Assembly: GCF_003609605.1 (NCBI RefSeq) | Contig: NZ_MCHY01000009.1 | Span: forward strand, 551,058-615,057 | DNA length: 64,000 nt | From: Ammoniphilus oxalaticus | Lineage (GTDB): Bacteria > Bacillota > Bacilli > Aneurinibacillales > RAOX-1 | Direction of reading: 5' to 3' | Part shown: positions 18,085-26,926 of the stretch, in pieces | Layout: each line of letters opens with the position of its first letter | Position numbering within the stretch: the stretch's first letter is position 1 | Program-made: the position numbers and the translations under genes | The notes under the pieces: model-generated | Seen by the model: the letters and a program-made list of their open reading frames with translations, nothing else | Told to the model about the DNA's origin: nothing | Databases searched by the model: none

Positions 18085-19422
18085 TTGGACAAAATTAAAG
18101 TCCGCGGTGGAACTCGTTTATCTGGAAAAGTTAAAGTTAGCGGAGCAAAAAATGCCGTCCTACCGATTATTGCGGCAGCCCTTCTGCCTGAATCGGGCGT
18201 AAGCGTCATTCATGACGTGCCCGCCTTAGATGATGTGCACACAATCAGCGAAGTGCTGAGGGCATTGAACGCTCAAGTCACATATGCAGATGGAAAATTA
18301 ACAGTCGATTCAACGACGGTCAATCATACGGAAACACCATACGAGTGGGTCCGCAAAATGAGAGCTTCTTTTCTCGTGATGGGACCCTTGTTGGCTCGCA
18401 AAGGGAACGCTCGGATTTCTTTGCCGGGAGGATGCGCGATTGGCACGCGCCCGATCGATCAACACCTTAAAGGTTTTGAGGCGATGGGAGCGACAATCGA
18501 GCACGGGCACGGTTATATCGAAGCGTCTGTCAATGGACGCCTGCGCGGGTGTAAAATTTATTTAGATATCGCCAGCGTCGGCGCGACGGAAAACATTATG
18601 ATGGCGGCAACGTTAGCGGATGGGACGACGATCATTGAAAACGCGGCCCAAGAACCCGAAGTTGTCGATTTGGCAAATTACCTGAACGCGATGGGGGCCA
18701 AAGTGCGCGGCGCTGGAACGGGCACGATCAAGATCGAAGGGGTTGAGCAGCTTTACGGCGCCAACCATACGGTGATCCCGGACCGCATCGAAGCGGGCAC
18801 CTTCATGGTCGCGGCAGCGATTACACGCGGCGATGTGTATATTGAAGGGGCGATCAGCGACCATTTACGTCCTGTGATTGCCAAATTGCGTGAAATGGGT
18901 GTCATCGTGAAGGAAGAGGAAAATGGCGTGCGCGTCACGGCGACAGGCAAGTTGAAAGCAGTCAACGTAAAAACGTTGCCGCACCCTGGTTTTCCAACCG
19001 ATATGCAGTCGCAATTCATGGCTCTGATGTTGACCGCGGAAGGATCGAGCGTCATCTCCGAAACGGTTTTTGAAAATCGATTCATGCATGTCGATGAATT
19101 TAAGCGGATGGGCGCCCACATCAAAATCGAAGGCCGCAGCGCCGTCATTAAAGGCGAAGCTCGTTTAACGGGGGCGGAAGTGACGTCCACAGACTTGCGA
19201 GCAGGAGCGGCGCTTGTATTAGCCGGATTGATCGCTGAAGGGCAAACGGAAGTCGGCGGGCTGCAACATATCGACCGCGGCTACGTCGATTTTACAGAGA
19301 AATTGCGTGGACTTGGGGCGGACATTAGCCGTCTTTCCGAAGAGGAAGAAGCGCGTAAAGCAGCGGAAGAAGCGGCCCTAGCCAGCGGCAATGTAGTTAA
19401 GTTTAGAACATCTTACGCATAG
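18085..19422 (+). CDS. murA: UDP-N-acetylglucosamine 1-carboxyvinyltransferase MurA
   Basis: First committed step of peptidoglycan synthesis: transfers enolpyruvate from PEP to UDP-GlcNAc. 445 aa. Substrate-binding Lys22-Asn23 in SGAKNAVLP and the catalytic Cys117 in [13 protein letters not shown] are present, so fosfomycin would be expected to bind. The chosen start is TTG at 18085, preceded by GCGGGGGGAT; the earlier TTG at 18064 lies upstream of that ribosome-binding site. Followed directly by a terminator. Confidence 0.96.
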   Translation: MDKIKVRGGTRLSGKVKVSGAKNAVLPIIAAALLPESGVSVIHDVPALDDVHTISEVLRALNAQVTYADGKLTVDSTTVNHTETPYEWVRKMRASFLVMGPLLARKGNARISLPGGCAIGTRPIDQHLKGFEAMGATIEHGHGYIEASVNGRLRGCKIYLDIASVGATENIMMAATLADGTTIIENAAQEPEVVDLANYLNAMGAKVRGAGTGTIKIEGVEQLYGANHTVIPDRIEAGTFMVAAAITRGDVYIEGAISDHLRPVIAKLREMGVIVKEEENGVRVTATGKLKAVNVKTLPHPGFPTDMQSQFMALMLTAEGSSVISETVFENRFMHVDEFKRMGAHIKIEGRSAVIKGEARLTGAEVTSTDLRAGAALVLAGLIAEGQTEVGGLQHIDRGYVDFTEKLRGLGADISRLSEEEEARKAAEEAALASGNVVKFRTSYA

Positions 19423-19424
19423 AA

Positions 19425-19462
19425 GATAGCCTTATCCTTTTGGGTAAGGCTATATTTTTTTT
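19425..19462 (+). terminator. Intrinsic terminator after murA
   Basis: ATAGCCTTA and TAAGGCTAT form the stem, extended by TCC/GGG(T) pairing around TTTT, followed by ATTTTTTTT. Confidence 0.93.
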
Positions 19463-19522
19463 GGATTAAATGGTAAAATAAGGATTGTGAATCAGTTAAG
19501 AGAAAAATAGGAGGGGAACAAC

Positions 19523-21211
19523 TTGGGATACAAGGCGCAATATGAGCGATGGCTAAACCATCCGCATCTCGACGCGGACATGAAACAACAGCTGCAACAG
19601 CTCCAAGGGAACGAGAAAGAAATGGAGGATTCCTTTTATAAAGTTCTCGCGTTTGGCACTGGGGGATTGCGCGGGGTGATCGGTCCGGGGACAAACCGCA
19701 TGAATAAATATATCGTTCGAAAAGTGACGCAAGGGCTTGCGGCCTACATAAGCAGGCAAGGCGAAGACGCGAAAAAACGCGGTGTGGCGATTGCGTTCGA
19801 TTCGCGACATCAATCTCCTGAGTTTGCCCAGGAAGCGGGTCGCGTATTAGCGCAAAATGGAATCAAGGCGTACGTGTTTAGGGAGCTGCGACCGACCCCG
19901 GAGCTTTCTTTTGCGGTGCGTCATCTCGGCGCTTCCGGAGGGATTATGATTACCGCCAGCCACAACCCGTCGGAGTACAATGGATACAAAGTGTACGGGA
20001 ATGATGGAGCCCAGCTGTCGAATGAGGCGTCCGATGCGGTGACCGCGGAAATTAATCAGATCGACGATGAGCTACTCGTGCCAGCGATGGATTTGGAAAC
20101 GGCTGAGCGCGCGGGATTGTTCGAGTGGATCGGCGCGGAAGTCGATGACGCGTACCAGGCGGAACTGCGAGGACTCGTGTTCCAGCCTGCCGAACATAAT
20201 CGCGACTTCAAAATCGTGTTCACGCCGCTGCATGGCACGGGGAATGAGCCTGTGAGACGGATTTTGGGGGCGATGGGTTTTGAGCATGTGTACGTCGTGC
20301 CTGAGCAGGAGCTGCCTGATCCGAATTTTTCGACGGTGAAGTCTCCGAATCCTGAGGATCTGGAAGCGTTCAAGTTGGCGATTGCGCTCGCGGATGAAAA
20401 AGGGGCGGACATGATTCTTGGCACCGATCCAGATACGGACCGCGCGGGGGTCGTCGTGCGTGATGAAAAAGGGGAGTTTCAGCCGCTGACAGGGAACGAG
20501 TTGGGGGCCTTGATGCTCGACTATATTTTGTCGCAACGCCAGCAAAAAGGGGACTTGCCCGCAAACGGAACGGTGATCAAGACGATTGTCACCTCACAAA
20601 TGGGGGCGAGCGTCGCGGACCGCTACGGCTTGGAAACGTTGGACACATTGACGGGTTTCAAGTACATTGGCGAAAAAATGCGCGAGTTCGAACAGTCGGG
20701 CGAAAAAACGTTCCTGTTCGGCTACGAGGAAAGCTACGGGTATCTTGTGGGGACGTTTTGTCGGGATAAAGACGCGGTGCAAGCGTGCATGATGGCCGCG
20801 GAAATGGGCGCCTATTATGGGAAACAGGGCTTGACCTTGTATCAAGCGTTGCTGCGTTTGTATGAAAAAGTCGGCTTCTACAAAGAGGACCTCGCCTCGC
20901 TCACGTTAAAAGGGGTCGATGGGGCTGAGCAAATTGCGCGGATGATGGACGACCTGCGCTCCAACCCGCCGGCGCAAATCGGTTCGCTGGGGGTCACGGA
21001 GGTAAAAGATTATCAGCAAGGGATCGAAGGGCTGCCTAAGTCAAACGTCATGAAATTTGTGATGAACGACGAATCCTGGTTCGCCGCCCGCCCTTCCGGC
21101 ACCGAGCCAAAAATCAAATTCTATTTCGGCGTCAAAGGCGCCAGTTTGGATGATGCCACAAGCAAACTGCAAACATTACGCGCTGACGTCATGGCGATGG
21201 TTGAGGCTTAG
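19523..21211 (+). CDS. pgcA: Phospho-sugar mutase (alpha-phosphoglucomutase PgcA type)
   Basis: 562 aa, the length of Bacillus PgcA, which interconverts glucose 6-phosphate and glucose 1-phosphate. The phosphoserine loop ITASHNPSEYNGYKVYG, the metal loop GTDPDTDRAGVV, the sugar-binding GYEESYGYL and the phosphate-binding ARPSGTEPKIKFY are all in order. TTG start with AGGAGGGG at 19510-19517. Supplies Glc-1-P for GalU (34.9 kb) and RfbA (51 kb). It is inserted between murA and spoIID, an order differing from that in B. subtilis. Confidence 0.93.
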   Translation: MGYKAQYERWLNHPHLDADMKQQLQQLQGNEKEMEDSFYKVLAFGTGGLRGVIGPGTNRMNKYIVRKVTQGLAAYISRQGEDAKKRGVAIAFDSRHQSPEFAQEAGRVLAQNGIKAYVFRELRPTPELSFAVRHLGASGGIMITASHNPSEYNGYKVYGNDGAQLSNEASDAVTAEINQIDDELLVPAMDLETAERAGLFEWIGAEVDDAYQAELRGLVFQPAEHNRDFKIVFTPLHGTGNEPVRRILGAMGFEHVYVVPEQELPDPNFSTVKSPNPEDLEAFKLAIALADEKGADMILGTDPDTDRAGVVVRDEKGEFQPLTGNELGALMLDYILSQRQQKGDLPANGTVIKTIVTSQMGASVADRYGLETLDTLTGFKYIGEKMREFEQSGEKTFLFGYEESYGYLVGTFCRDKDAVQACMMAAEMGAYYGKQGLTLYQALLRLYEKVGFYKEDLASLTLKGVDGAEQIARMMDDLRSNPPAQIGSLGVTEVKDYQQGIEGLPKSNVMKFVMNDESWFAARPSGTEPKIKFYFGVKGASLDDATSKLQTLRADVMAMVEA

Positions 21212-21296
21212 GATATTTATCTGTCGCGGGGTGGTAGGTTTGGTGGGTGTGGAGGGCCGCGAGTCAGGCGCGCTGAGAGATTACAACCAATCCGCG

Positions 21297-21319
21297 TTTT
21301 ACTAAACAATGTTGTGGTC
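21297..21319 (+). repeat. Family-A repeat, copy 5
   Basis: TTTTACTAAACAATGTTGTG then GTC. First of five copies in the 494-nt gap behind the phosphoglucomutase gene, which holds nothing else that I recognise. Confidence 0.8.
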
Positions 21320-21334
21320 GGAGCAGGGTCCCCC

Positions 21335-21360
21335 TTTTAATATCGAATATTGTGGATGGG
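21335..21360 (+). repeat. Family-A repeat, copy 6 (degenerate)
   Basis: TTTTAATATCGAATATTGTG then GATGGG. Keeps both ends and the ATATTGTGG core; the middle is changed. Confidence 0.6.
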
Positions 21361-21398
21361 GTGTCGGTTCGCGTTATGGCGGGACTCGCGATCGCGGC

Positions 21399-21422
21399 TT
21401 TTACTAAACAGTGTTGTGGGTG
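21399..21422 (+). repeat. Family-A repeat, copy 7
   Basis: TTTTACTAAACAGTGTTGTG then GGTG. Confidence 0.85.
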
Positions 21423-21579
21423 AAGCAGGTTGCTCGTCGGACTTGAGTGATCGAGGGGACCTCCTCTGGCGACAGCGCTGGAAAGTATGTGAGAAAAACA
21501 ATGGGAACGAGAGGGAAAAGGCTGGCGCCGTGGTGCGTCGGCCTTTTTTCATTTGTATGGCGGAGCGGCCTAGCCACAC

Positions 21580-21604
21580 TTTTACTAAAGGATGTTGTGG
21601 GTGG
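21580..21604 (+). repeat. Family-A repeat, copy 8
   Basis: TTTTACTAAAGGATGTTGTG then GGTGG. Confidence 0.8.
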
Positions 21605-21653
21605 TGGTGAATCGTCCATACCCTTGTTCGGTGTCGGCGCCACAGCTGCCTTC

Positions 21654-21677
21654 TTTTACTAACCAATATTGTGGGTA
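21654..21677 (+). repeat. Family-A repeat, copy 9
   Basis: TTTTACTAACCAATATTGTG then GGTA; located 29 nt before the end of the minus-strand coiled-coil gene. Confidence 0.85.
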
Positions 21678-21705
21678 AGGAAGGAGGAACAAAAAAGCCC
21701 TATTG

Positions 21706-22053
21706 CTAGGACTGCATCGCTTGTTTTAGGACATAAATCTCTTCTTCATTTCTCGCAATTTTATTTCGTTGAAAATCAATGACATGGTTTTGGTTGCGCA
21801 TTTCTTTTAGTAACTCATCAAAACCATTCTGCGTCCGCTTTTGCTCGTCTTCAAACCGCCCGTTCAATTCATCGAAGCGATTTTCCAGGCTGTCCATGCG
21901 TGTTTCCAGCTTATCCATTTGATTTTCCAGGCTGTCCATGCGGGATTCTAAATTTCCGAAACGGTGATCTAAGTGGTTCACTTTTTCTATAAGTTGACCC
22001 ACCATTGTTGTCAACTGATCAAGCTGCTTTTCAATCGATTTTAAATCGGCCAT
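21706..22053 (-). CDS. Small coiled-coil protein of unknown function
   Basis: 115 aa, almost entirely heptad-patterned. Near-identical units of about 14 residues follow one another (RMDSLENQMDKLET, RMDSLENRFDELNG), so the gene itself carries a short internal repeat. An excellent ribosome-binding site AGGAGGTGAG lies six bases before the ATG. No membrane segment or catalytic motif. Similar short coiled-coil proteins are common in Bacillales genomes without assigned function. Confidence 0.78.
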   Translation of the reverse strand: MADLKSIEKQLDQLTTMVGQLIEKVNHLDHRFGNLESRMDSLENQMDKLETRMDSLENRFDELNGRFEDEQKRTQNGFDELLKEMRNQNHVIDFQRNKIARNEEEIYVLKQAMQS

Positions 22054-22166
22054 CGTATCTCACCTCCTATTCCTCTAGTTTAGCGCAAATGATAACTAGC
22101 GGGGTTTGTAAAAATATGATGTTCGGAAAGTTTTAACAATTTACCACCAAACAGCTTAGCGGCTGC

Positions 22167-22191
22167 TTTTACTATACAGTGTTGTGGGTGG
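22167..22191 (+). repeat. Family-A repeat, copy 10
   Basis: TTTTACTATACAGTGTTGTG then GGTGG, between the two minus-strand genes. Confidence 0.85.
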
Positions 22192-22241
22192 GGTCTGGTC
22201 ACCAAGCCCCCCGAATTCAGCTCAAACACTTTTTTCACTTT

Positions 22242-22580
22242 TTAATTCTCCTCGCGCTTTAACGTTGGGCTCGTTCCGTGATGAATCACATCAATTTGCT
22301 CAATTTCATTAGAATCCCTTTTGCGCCAGTAAAAATAACGCGCCTCCGATTCATCTTGAAAAGTAACAACCGCCATGTAGACTTTTTTATCTAGAGTCGC
22401 ATAGACGATGCTTAAATTATCAATATCCGTTTCCATTTTGTACCCTCTATCTTCCAAATAAGACACGGTGTCCTCTTCTAAACGCTTCCTTTTCTGAACT
22501 TCTTGGTATGTGGAATAGATTTGAAAGCCGAGAACAGCGATTGATACTAGCAGCGCAAGCGATCTGAGCTTTTTCTTCAA
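22242..22580 (-). CDS. Membrane-anchored hypothetical protein (DUF3139-like)
   Basis: 112 aa. One N-terminal helix (about residues 5-22) after a KKK start anchors it to the membrane; the remainder is a small charged domain containing YLEDRGYK, then IVYATLDKKVYMAVVTF. Size and the YLEDRGY region resemble the DUF3139 group, but I am not certain. TTG start with GAGGTGAT upstream. Minus strand like its neighbour, but with a family-A repeat between them, so not clearly one operon. Confidence 0.65.
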   Translation of the reverse strand: MKKKLRSLALLVSIAVLGFQIYSTYQEVQKRKRLEEDTVSYLEDRGYKMETDIDNLSIVYATLDKKVYMAVVTFQDESEARYFYWRKRDSNEIEQIDVIHHGTSPTLKREEN

Positions 22581-22686
22581 AAATGATCACCTCTTTGTAC
22601 GGACTAATGTAACAGAAACTGCCCGTTTCGGCGAGGTCTAATCAAACATTATGGGGCGTCGCGCGCCGCTCGTTTAGAGATCGCGC

Positions 22687-22874
22687 GTAAAGGTCGCAAC
22701 TCCCTTTACAGTGGTCGTGGTGTCAAAAGGGGATGCTGTAAGCGTCCAATCTCCCGTTACAAACACTGTAATAGGTCTGGGGGACATGGACTTGGTCTGT
22801 AAAGGTCGCAACTCCCTTTACAGTGGCGATATTGCGCGGATGTGTGATTGTAAAGGTCAAAACTCCCGTTACAG
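22687..22874 (+). repeat. Four family-B REP-like hairpins
   Basis: Copies at 22687-22709, 22736-22762, 22797-22823 and 22848-22874. The general form is TGTAAAGGTCnnAACTCCC then G/T, TTACA, with ends that pair (CTGTAA with TTACAG). The units are spaced 50-60 nt apart. The same element makes up the 15.1-kb and 26.4-kb arrays. Confidence 0.88.
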
Positions 22875-22919
22875 CAAGGCTTTCTTCAAAACCAGTAAGG
22901 AGAGGGAGCTTCGCTCCCT

Positions 22920-22944
22920 TTTTATTAAACAATATTGTGGGTAG
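22920..22944 (+). repeat. Family-A repeat, copy 11
   Basis: TTTTATTAAACAATATTGTG then GGTAG; follows the family-B cluster directly. From here to 23187 I see no other feature. Confidence 0.85.
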
Positions 22945-23187
22945 CTGCAGCTACCTAAATTGGGCTTCTGAAATATCCACGTAAGGTCGCTCACAACGCG
23001 CTTCCGCGCCGCTCGCATTGATCGAGGCGCCCCTAGTCTGCCATGCCGTCCTCTTGTTCTACCTCACAAATTCGATCCGTGATCCACATCCCCGCCAGCC
23101 CGTCCCCGCATCCCTCCCCGCATTCGTTTTCCAGTCATCTTTTGCCTGTCCACCGAATAAGCTAGTCTAGGGGGCTTGTCAAAAACG

Positions 23188-23388
23188 ATGGCGTTTCTAC
23201 TTACTTTTTTGTGGCTTGTGTTGCGAGATATTCTGATTCTATTCGCTCTCTTTTTTATCGGAGGGTATTTGGCGGATCGTTGGGGCTGGAGTCGCGTTGA
23301 AAAGGCGTGGTGGCTCGCGTTGTTGACCGTGGCGTTGCTCACTTTTGCGCTATGGTTCCAGTTTGGGAAAATATTAATCTTGATCTGA
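23188..23388 (+). CDS. Small two-helix membrane protein, hypothetical
   Basis: 66 aa from the ATG at 23188 (a TTG at 23176 would add four residues). Two hydrophobic helices (about residues 3-27 and 40-62) are separated by a basic/aromatic loop DRWGWSRVEKAWW. Charge distribution looks like a real integral membrane protein. The Shine-Dalgarno (GGGGG at 23169-23173) is about 14 nt from the ATG, so the start is uncertain. Located 103 nt upstream of spoIID. No family recognised. Confidence 0.5.
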   Translation: MAFLLTFLWLVLRDILILFALFFIGGYLADRWGWSRVEKAWWLALLTVALLTFALWFQFGKILILI

Positions 23389-23491
23389 TTCTAGAAAGGA
23401 CGCGCCTGGAATATACATCATAACAACTGCTGCAATTCTAAAAAATACGCTACAAAAATCAGCAAAAGTCGCTCCAGGAGGGATGCTATGC

Positions 23492-24508
23492 ATGAAACGT
23501 ATGATTATCGGTTTGGTCACCCTATTTTTAGCGGTGATCCTCATTATTCCAGGTTTGATTGCCCTTTTTGGGGGCAGCAAGCAACAACAAACGGGTTCGA
23601 ACGTCGCTGAGCAACAGGAGGAGATCCCTTTGCCCGCTGCGATTGAAAATCAGATTTCGGTTTCGGTATATCGCGCGGAGACGGAGGAAGTGCAGGTCAT
23701 TCCGATCGAGGAGTACATCGCCGGTGTTATTTCTGGGGAAATGCCCGCTGATTTCGAGTTGGAGGCGTTGAAAGCGCAGGCGCTGGCGGCGCGGACGTAC
23801 ATCATTCGTCGTTTGGCTGAAAATGATTTTTCTGACGTTCCAAAAGGGGCGCATGTGACGGACACCATCCAGCATCAAGTTTACAGGGATCAGCAGCAGC
23901 AAAAAGAAAGTTGGGGTTCACGCGATTTTGATTGGAAAATTCGAAAAATAAGACAAGCCGTAGTCGAAACGAAAGAGCAGGTGCTCACCTATGAAGGGAA
24001 GCCGATTGACGCCACTTTTTTTTCGACGAGCAACGGTTTTACTGAAAATTCGGAGGAATATTGGGCCCAAGAGATTCCTTATTTGCGCAGCGTTGCCGTG
24101 CCTTGGGACCAAAAATCGCCTAAATATAAAGAGGAATACACATTTACCGCCAAGCAATTGGAGGAGAAACTAGGCTTTAAACTCGCGGCGCCCGTCTCGA
24201 CTGGTAATCCGGGAATCAACATCGTGGAAAAAACGACCGGGAATCGAGCCGCAAAAATAAAAGTAGGCGATCAAGAGCTAAGCGGTCGGCAATTCCGTGA
24301 AAAATTGGACCTCCCGTCATCCGCATTTGAGATCGAAGGACAATCCGACGGATCGATCAAAATCAAAACATTCGGCTACGGACACGGCGTCGGCATGAGC
24401 CAATGGGGCGCCCACGGCATGGCCCGCGAAGGAAAAACAGCGACCGACATCGTCCAATATTTTTATCAAGGCATCGCCATCGAAAGCTACCACCAGTGGG
24501 TCCAGTAG
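23492..24508 (+). CDS. spoIID: Stage II sporulation protein D (lytic transglycosylase of engulfment)
   Basis: 338 aa. N-terminal membrane anchor (about residues 3-24), then the SpoIID/LytB domain: EEYIAGVISGEMPADFELEALKAQ (catalytic Glu in the GEMP segment), QALAARTYI, and the C-terminal GYGHGVGMSQWGAHGMA signature. With SpoIIM and SpoIIP it degrades septal peptidoglycan during engulfment. The ATG at 23492 is preferred over that at 23483, which abuts the AGGAGGG. As in B. subtilis it lies downstream of murA and upstream of spoIIQ. Confidence 0.95.
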   Translation: MKRMIIGLVTLFLAVILIIPGLIALFGGSKQQQTGSNVAEQQEEIPLPAAIENQISVSVYRAETEEVQVIPIEEYIAGVISGEMPADFELEALKAQALAARTYIIRRLAENDFSDVPKGAHVTDTIQHQVYRDQQQQKESWGSRDFDWKIRKIRQAVVETKEQVLTYEGKPIDATFFSTSNGFTENSEEYWAQEIPYLRSVAVPWDQKSPKYKEEYTFTAKQLEEKLGFKLAAPVSTGNPGINIVEKTTGNRAAKIKVGDQELSGRQFREKLDLPSSAFEIEGQSDGSIKIKTFGYGHGVGMSQWGAHGMAREGKTATDIVQYFYQGIAIESYHQWVQ

Positions 24509-24608
24509 GATTGGGATCGCAGGACGGGTAGAATCAAGTAAAAACGCGGGGACCTGCTCCGTTTCTACGATCTAAGGTAGAGACGGTCGGGCCCTCGCGT
24601 TTTTTGCG

Positions 24609-24630
24609 TCCACAATATTCGATAATAAAA
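24609..24630 (-). repeat. Family-A repeat, copy 12 (inverted, degenerate)
   Basis: Plus strand TCCACAATATTCGATAATAA then AA; resembles the degenerate copy at 21335. Confidence 0.6.
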
Positions 24631-24677
24631 GGGGATGCGTGCGGCAAACCTCCGATTGGACTTCGAGCGTGCCGTTC

Positions 24678-24702
24678 CCACCCCCAACACTGTTTAGTAA
24701 AA
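24678..24702 (-). repeat. Family-A repeat, copy 13 (inverted)
   Basis: Plus strand CCACCCCCAACACTGTTTAG then TAAAA. Confidence 0.82.
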
Positions 24703-24772
24703 GCAAAAATAGGAGGGCCCCCGCCGAAACGCAGTGACCCTCTCGTTTTTCGCTTCCCGCCGCCTCCAATTC

Positions 24773-25087
24773 CTAGTTCATATTAACAAATACCTTTTTT
24801 GCCTGCCCGTCCCATCGCACATCACCGCCGAGTTGCTCCAACAAGCGAACAGGGATGTACGTGTAGTTATCGACGAGCATGGCTGCTTTTCCCCCGTGAA
24901 CGCGATCGACACCATTAACTAACAGCCGTTCCTTTTCGAGATCAATCTCCATCTGAGCCTGCGCTTTCATCTTCGCGTCGACGATGGCCGTCGCTGGCAC
25001 AGAAGCTTGTCCCATAAAAAGCGGAAATAGTCCGATCCCCGCGCCCCACAAAATGGCCAACAAAAACGCCCATTTTTTATCGTTCAT
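24773..25087 (-). CDS. Exported protein with copper-amine-oxidase N-terminal-like (stalk) domain
   Basis: 104 aa. After an N-terminal signal or anchor (WAFLLAILWGAGIGLFPLF) comes one unit of the domain common on the cell surface of Bacillales: the segment VDNYTYIPVRLLEQLGG then VRWDGQAKKVFV. The gene runs opposite to spoIID and spoIIQ. Start is ambiguous: the GAGGAGG immediately precedes an in-frame ATG (25099) but is 12 nt from the ATG at 25087. Its N-terminus resembles that of the proline-rich protein at 63.0 kb. Confidence 0.75.
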   Translation of the reverse strand: MNDKKWAFLLAILWGAGIGLFPLFMGQASVPATAIVDAKMKAQAQMEIDLEKERLLVNGVDRVHGGKAAMLVDNYTYIPVRLLEQLGGDVRWDGQAKKVFVNMN

Positions 25088-25352
25088 TGCTATTTTCATC
25101 CTCCTCAAAAATCACTCTTTTGTGAATTACCAATCTATTTCAAACACATTATAGACAAGCTCCATCGTAAAAGGTGTCGGAATCAGACTGACTTTTTTGT
25201 CTCTGTCTGCCGAAACGAGCGAAACTTACGACATCATTTTTCTCCGAAGAAGCGATGCCCGCAAAAAAAGATGCATAGTTTTAACGTAATTGCGCACGCT
25301 CTAGGTTTAAACCTCGTTCAAACTGGAAAAGACTGTTGATGAGGTGATAAAA

Positions 25353-26111
25353 ATGAGTGAAGAACAAAAACAAAATCAGCAACCAATCCAACCGCCTAAA
25401 AATTCAAAATGGAAGGCGATGCTTGGAAAGAAATGGACATTCCCGGTCATTTACATGGGGGCCGCAGCACTTATCCTTGCTTTCATCATGTGGTTTCAGG
25501 ACTCTCGGGACTATAACATGGACCCAAATTTAATGCAGCCTGGAATTGATTTGAGCGAGGAGCCCGCCGAACGACCTGACGCCCAGACTGTCGATGCAAC
25601 CGCAACAAACGATCAAGAAGCGAAGCCAGTGACTCAAACCGAGCAAAAAGCATTATCCTGGCCTGTAGCGGAGGAAACGGAAGTCGTGATCGTGATGGAT
25701 TTCTATAATGACGAAGCGACGGAAGACGTCAAAGCGGCGGCGATGATCCAATACGAGGACACGTTCTACCCGCACAGTGGCGTGGACATGGCGAAAAAAG
25801 ACGGGACTGCTTTTGAAGTCATCTCGGCTCTAGACGGAAAAGTGATTCGCGCTGAAAAAGACCCAATGACGGGGTACACCGTTGAAATCGAGCATGAAAA
25901 TGGCCTGCAAACGGTCTATCAAAGTTTAGAAGATCTAAAAGTAAAAGTAGGCGATGAGGTCAAGAAAGGTGACGGGCTCGGACAATCGGGCCGCAACCTA
26001 TTCGAAAAAGAGCTTGGCATCCATCTCCATTTTGAAGTGAAGGAAGAGGGACAATCCGTCTCCCCAGACAAGTACCTCAGCCAAGCCGACACCGAAAAAC
26101 AAGCCCAATAA
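25353..26111 (+). CDS. spoIIQ: Stage II sporulation protein Q (M23/LytM domain)
   Basis: 252 aa. Forespore membrane protein that joins SpoIIIAH across the intermembrane space. One membrane helix (about residues 29-48), an acidic linker, then an M23 domain with HSGVD at about 141-145 and GIHLHFEV near 225. Both zinc motifs (HxxxD and HxH) are intact, unlike B. subtilis SpoIIQ, where as far as I recall the first His is replaced. ATG 25353 follows GAGGTGAT. Its own transcript, with a terminator at 26134. Confidence 0.92.
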   Translation: MSEEQKQNQQPIQPPKNSKWKAMLGKKWTFPVIYMGAAALILAFIMWFQDSRDYNMDPNLMQPGIDLSEEPAERPDAQTVDATATNDQEAKPVTQTEQKALSWPVAEETEVVIVMDFYNDEATEDVKAAAMIQYEDTFYPHSGVDMAKKDGTAFEVISALDGKVIRAEKDPMTGYTVEIEHENGLQTVYQSLEDLKVKVGDEVKKGDGLGQSGRNLFEKELGIHLHFEVKEEGQSVSPDKYLSQADTEKQAQ

Positions 26112-26133
26112 TCTTATTTCCAGAACCCAACCC

Positions 26134-26177
26134 AAAAAACCTGTTCCTCTCTATTCATAGAGAGAGCAGGTTTTTTT
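26134..26177 (+). terminator. Intrinsic terminator after spoIIQ
   Basis: AAACCTG and CAGGTTT enclose inner arms CTCTCTAT and ATAGAGAG, followed by a run of seven T. 25 nt after the stop codon. Confidence 0.92.
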
Positions 26178-26379
26178 GTAGTTTTTTTGGAGGCAAAAGG
26201 GGGGAGCGGGAGGCGCGCGGCCAGATAGGAATGAAGTGACGATTGAGGCTGAGGAAAGCGCGTTGAAGAGAACACCGCGTTGAAGAGAACATAAAGAAGG
26301 GAAACACATAGAGGCGGAAAAGATCAGGAGGAAATGGGCTCCGCCCATGGATTGAAGAGAAGACCCGTCGTCGGACCAC

Positions 26380-26880
26380 TGCGCGGGCACGGGACTCGTT
26401 GTAACGGGAGTTTCGACCGTTGCAGCGCTTCCTTTCATATAATCCGCTCTGTAACGGCCTTTGAGACCGTTACATTCCCTCTCCGCTGTTTTTCCTTGGG
26501 TTATTGGTTTGCAACGGGAGTTTCGACCGTTGCGCGCGTGGGCCTAGACTCTTGTGCGGATCCGCCGCGCCTACCGCGCGGGCACAGGACTCGTTGTAAC
26601 GGGAGAATCGACCGTTGCAGCGTTTCTTTTCATATAATCCGCTCTGTAACGGTCTTTGAGACCGTTACATTCCCTCTCCGCTGTTTATCCTCGGGTTATC
26701 GGTTTGCAACGGGAGCTCTGACCCTTACAGCCCAACCGATTTATTTGCTTCATCTGTAACGGGAGCTCTGACCTTTACAGCCCAACCGATTTACTCGCTT
26801 CATCTGTAACGGGAGTTTCGACCGTTGCGCGCGTGGGCCTAGACTCTTGTGCGGATCCGCCGCGCCCACCGCGCGCTTGC
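26380..26880 (+). repeat. Array of eight family-B hairpins inside a 195-bp tandem duplication
   Basis: Hairpins at about 26399, 26450, 26508, 26594, 26645, 26704, 26754 and 26804. The copy at 26645-26669 is a perfect hairpin: stem TGTAACGGTCT, loop TTG, and the exact complementary arm. Others read TGTAACGGGAGTTTCGACCG then TTGCA. The block starting GGACTCGTTGTAACGGGAG occurs near 26392 and again near 26587 (period 195), and a GCGCGTGGGCCTAGACTCTT segment is repeated at 26533 and 26829. Confidence 0.92.
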
Positions 26881-26926
26881 CTCCTAGGACCTCCCTCATA
26901 GTTGTCAAAAGTCCACCTATTCCCGC

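Noticed and set aside
26334-26759. 141-codon frame through the 26-kb array
   Set aside because: Its translation repeats GHGTRCNGSFDRCSASFH-type units that reflect DNA hairpins; no start signal.
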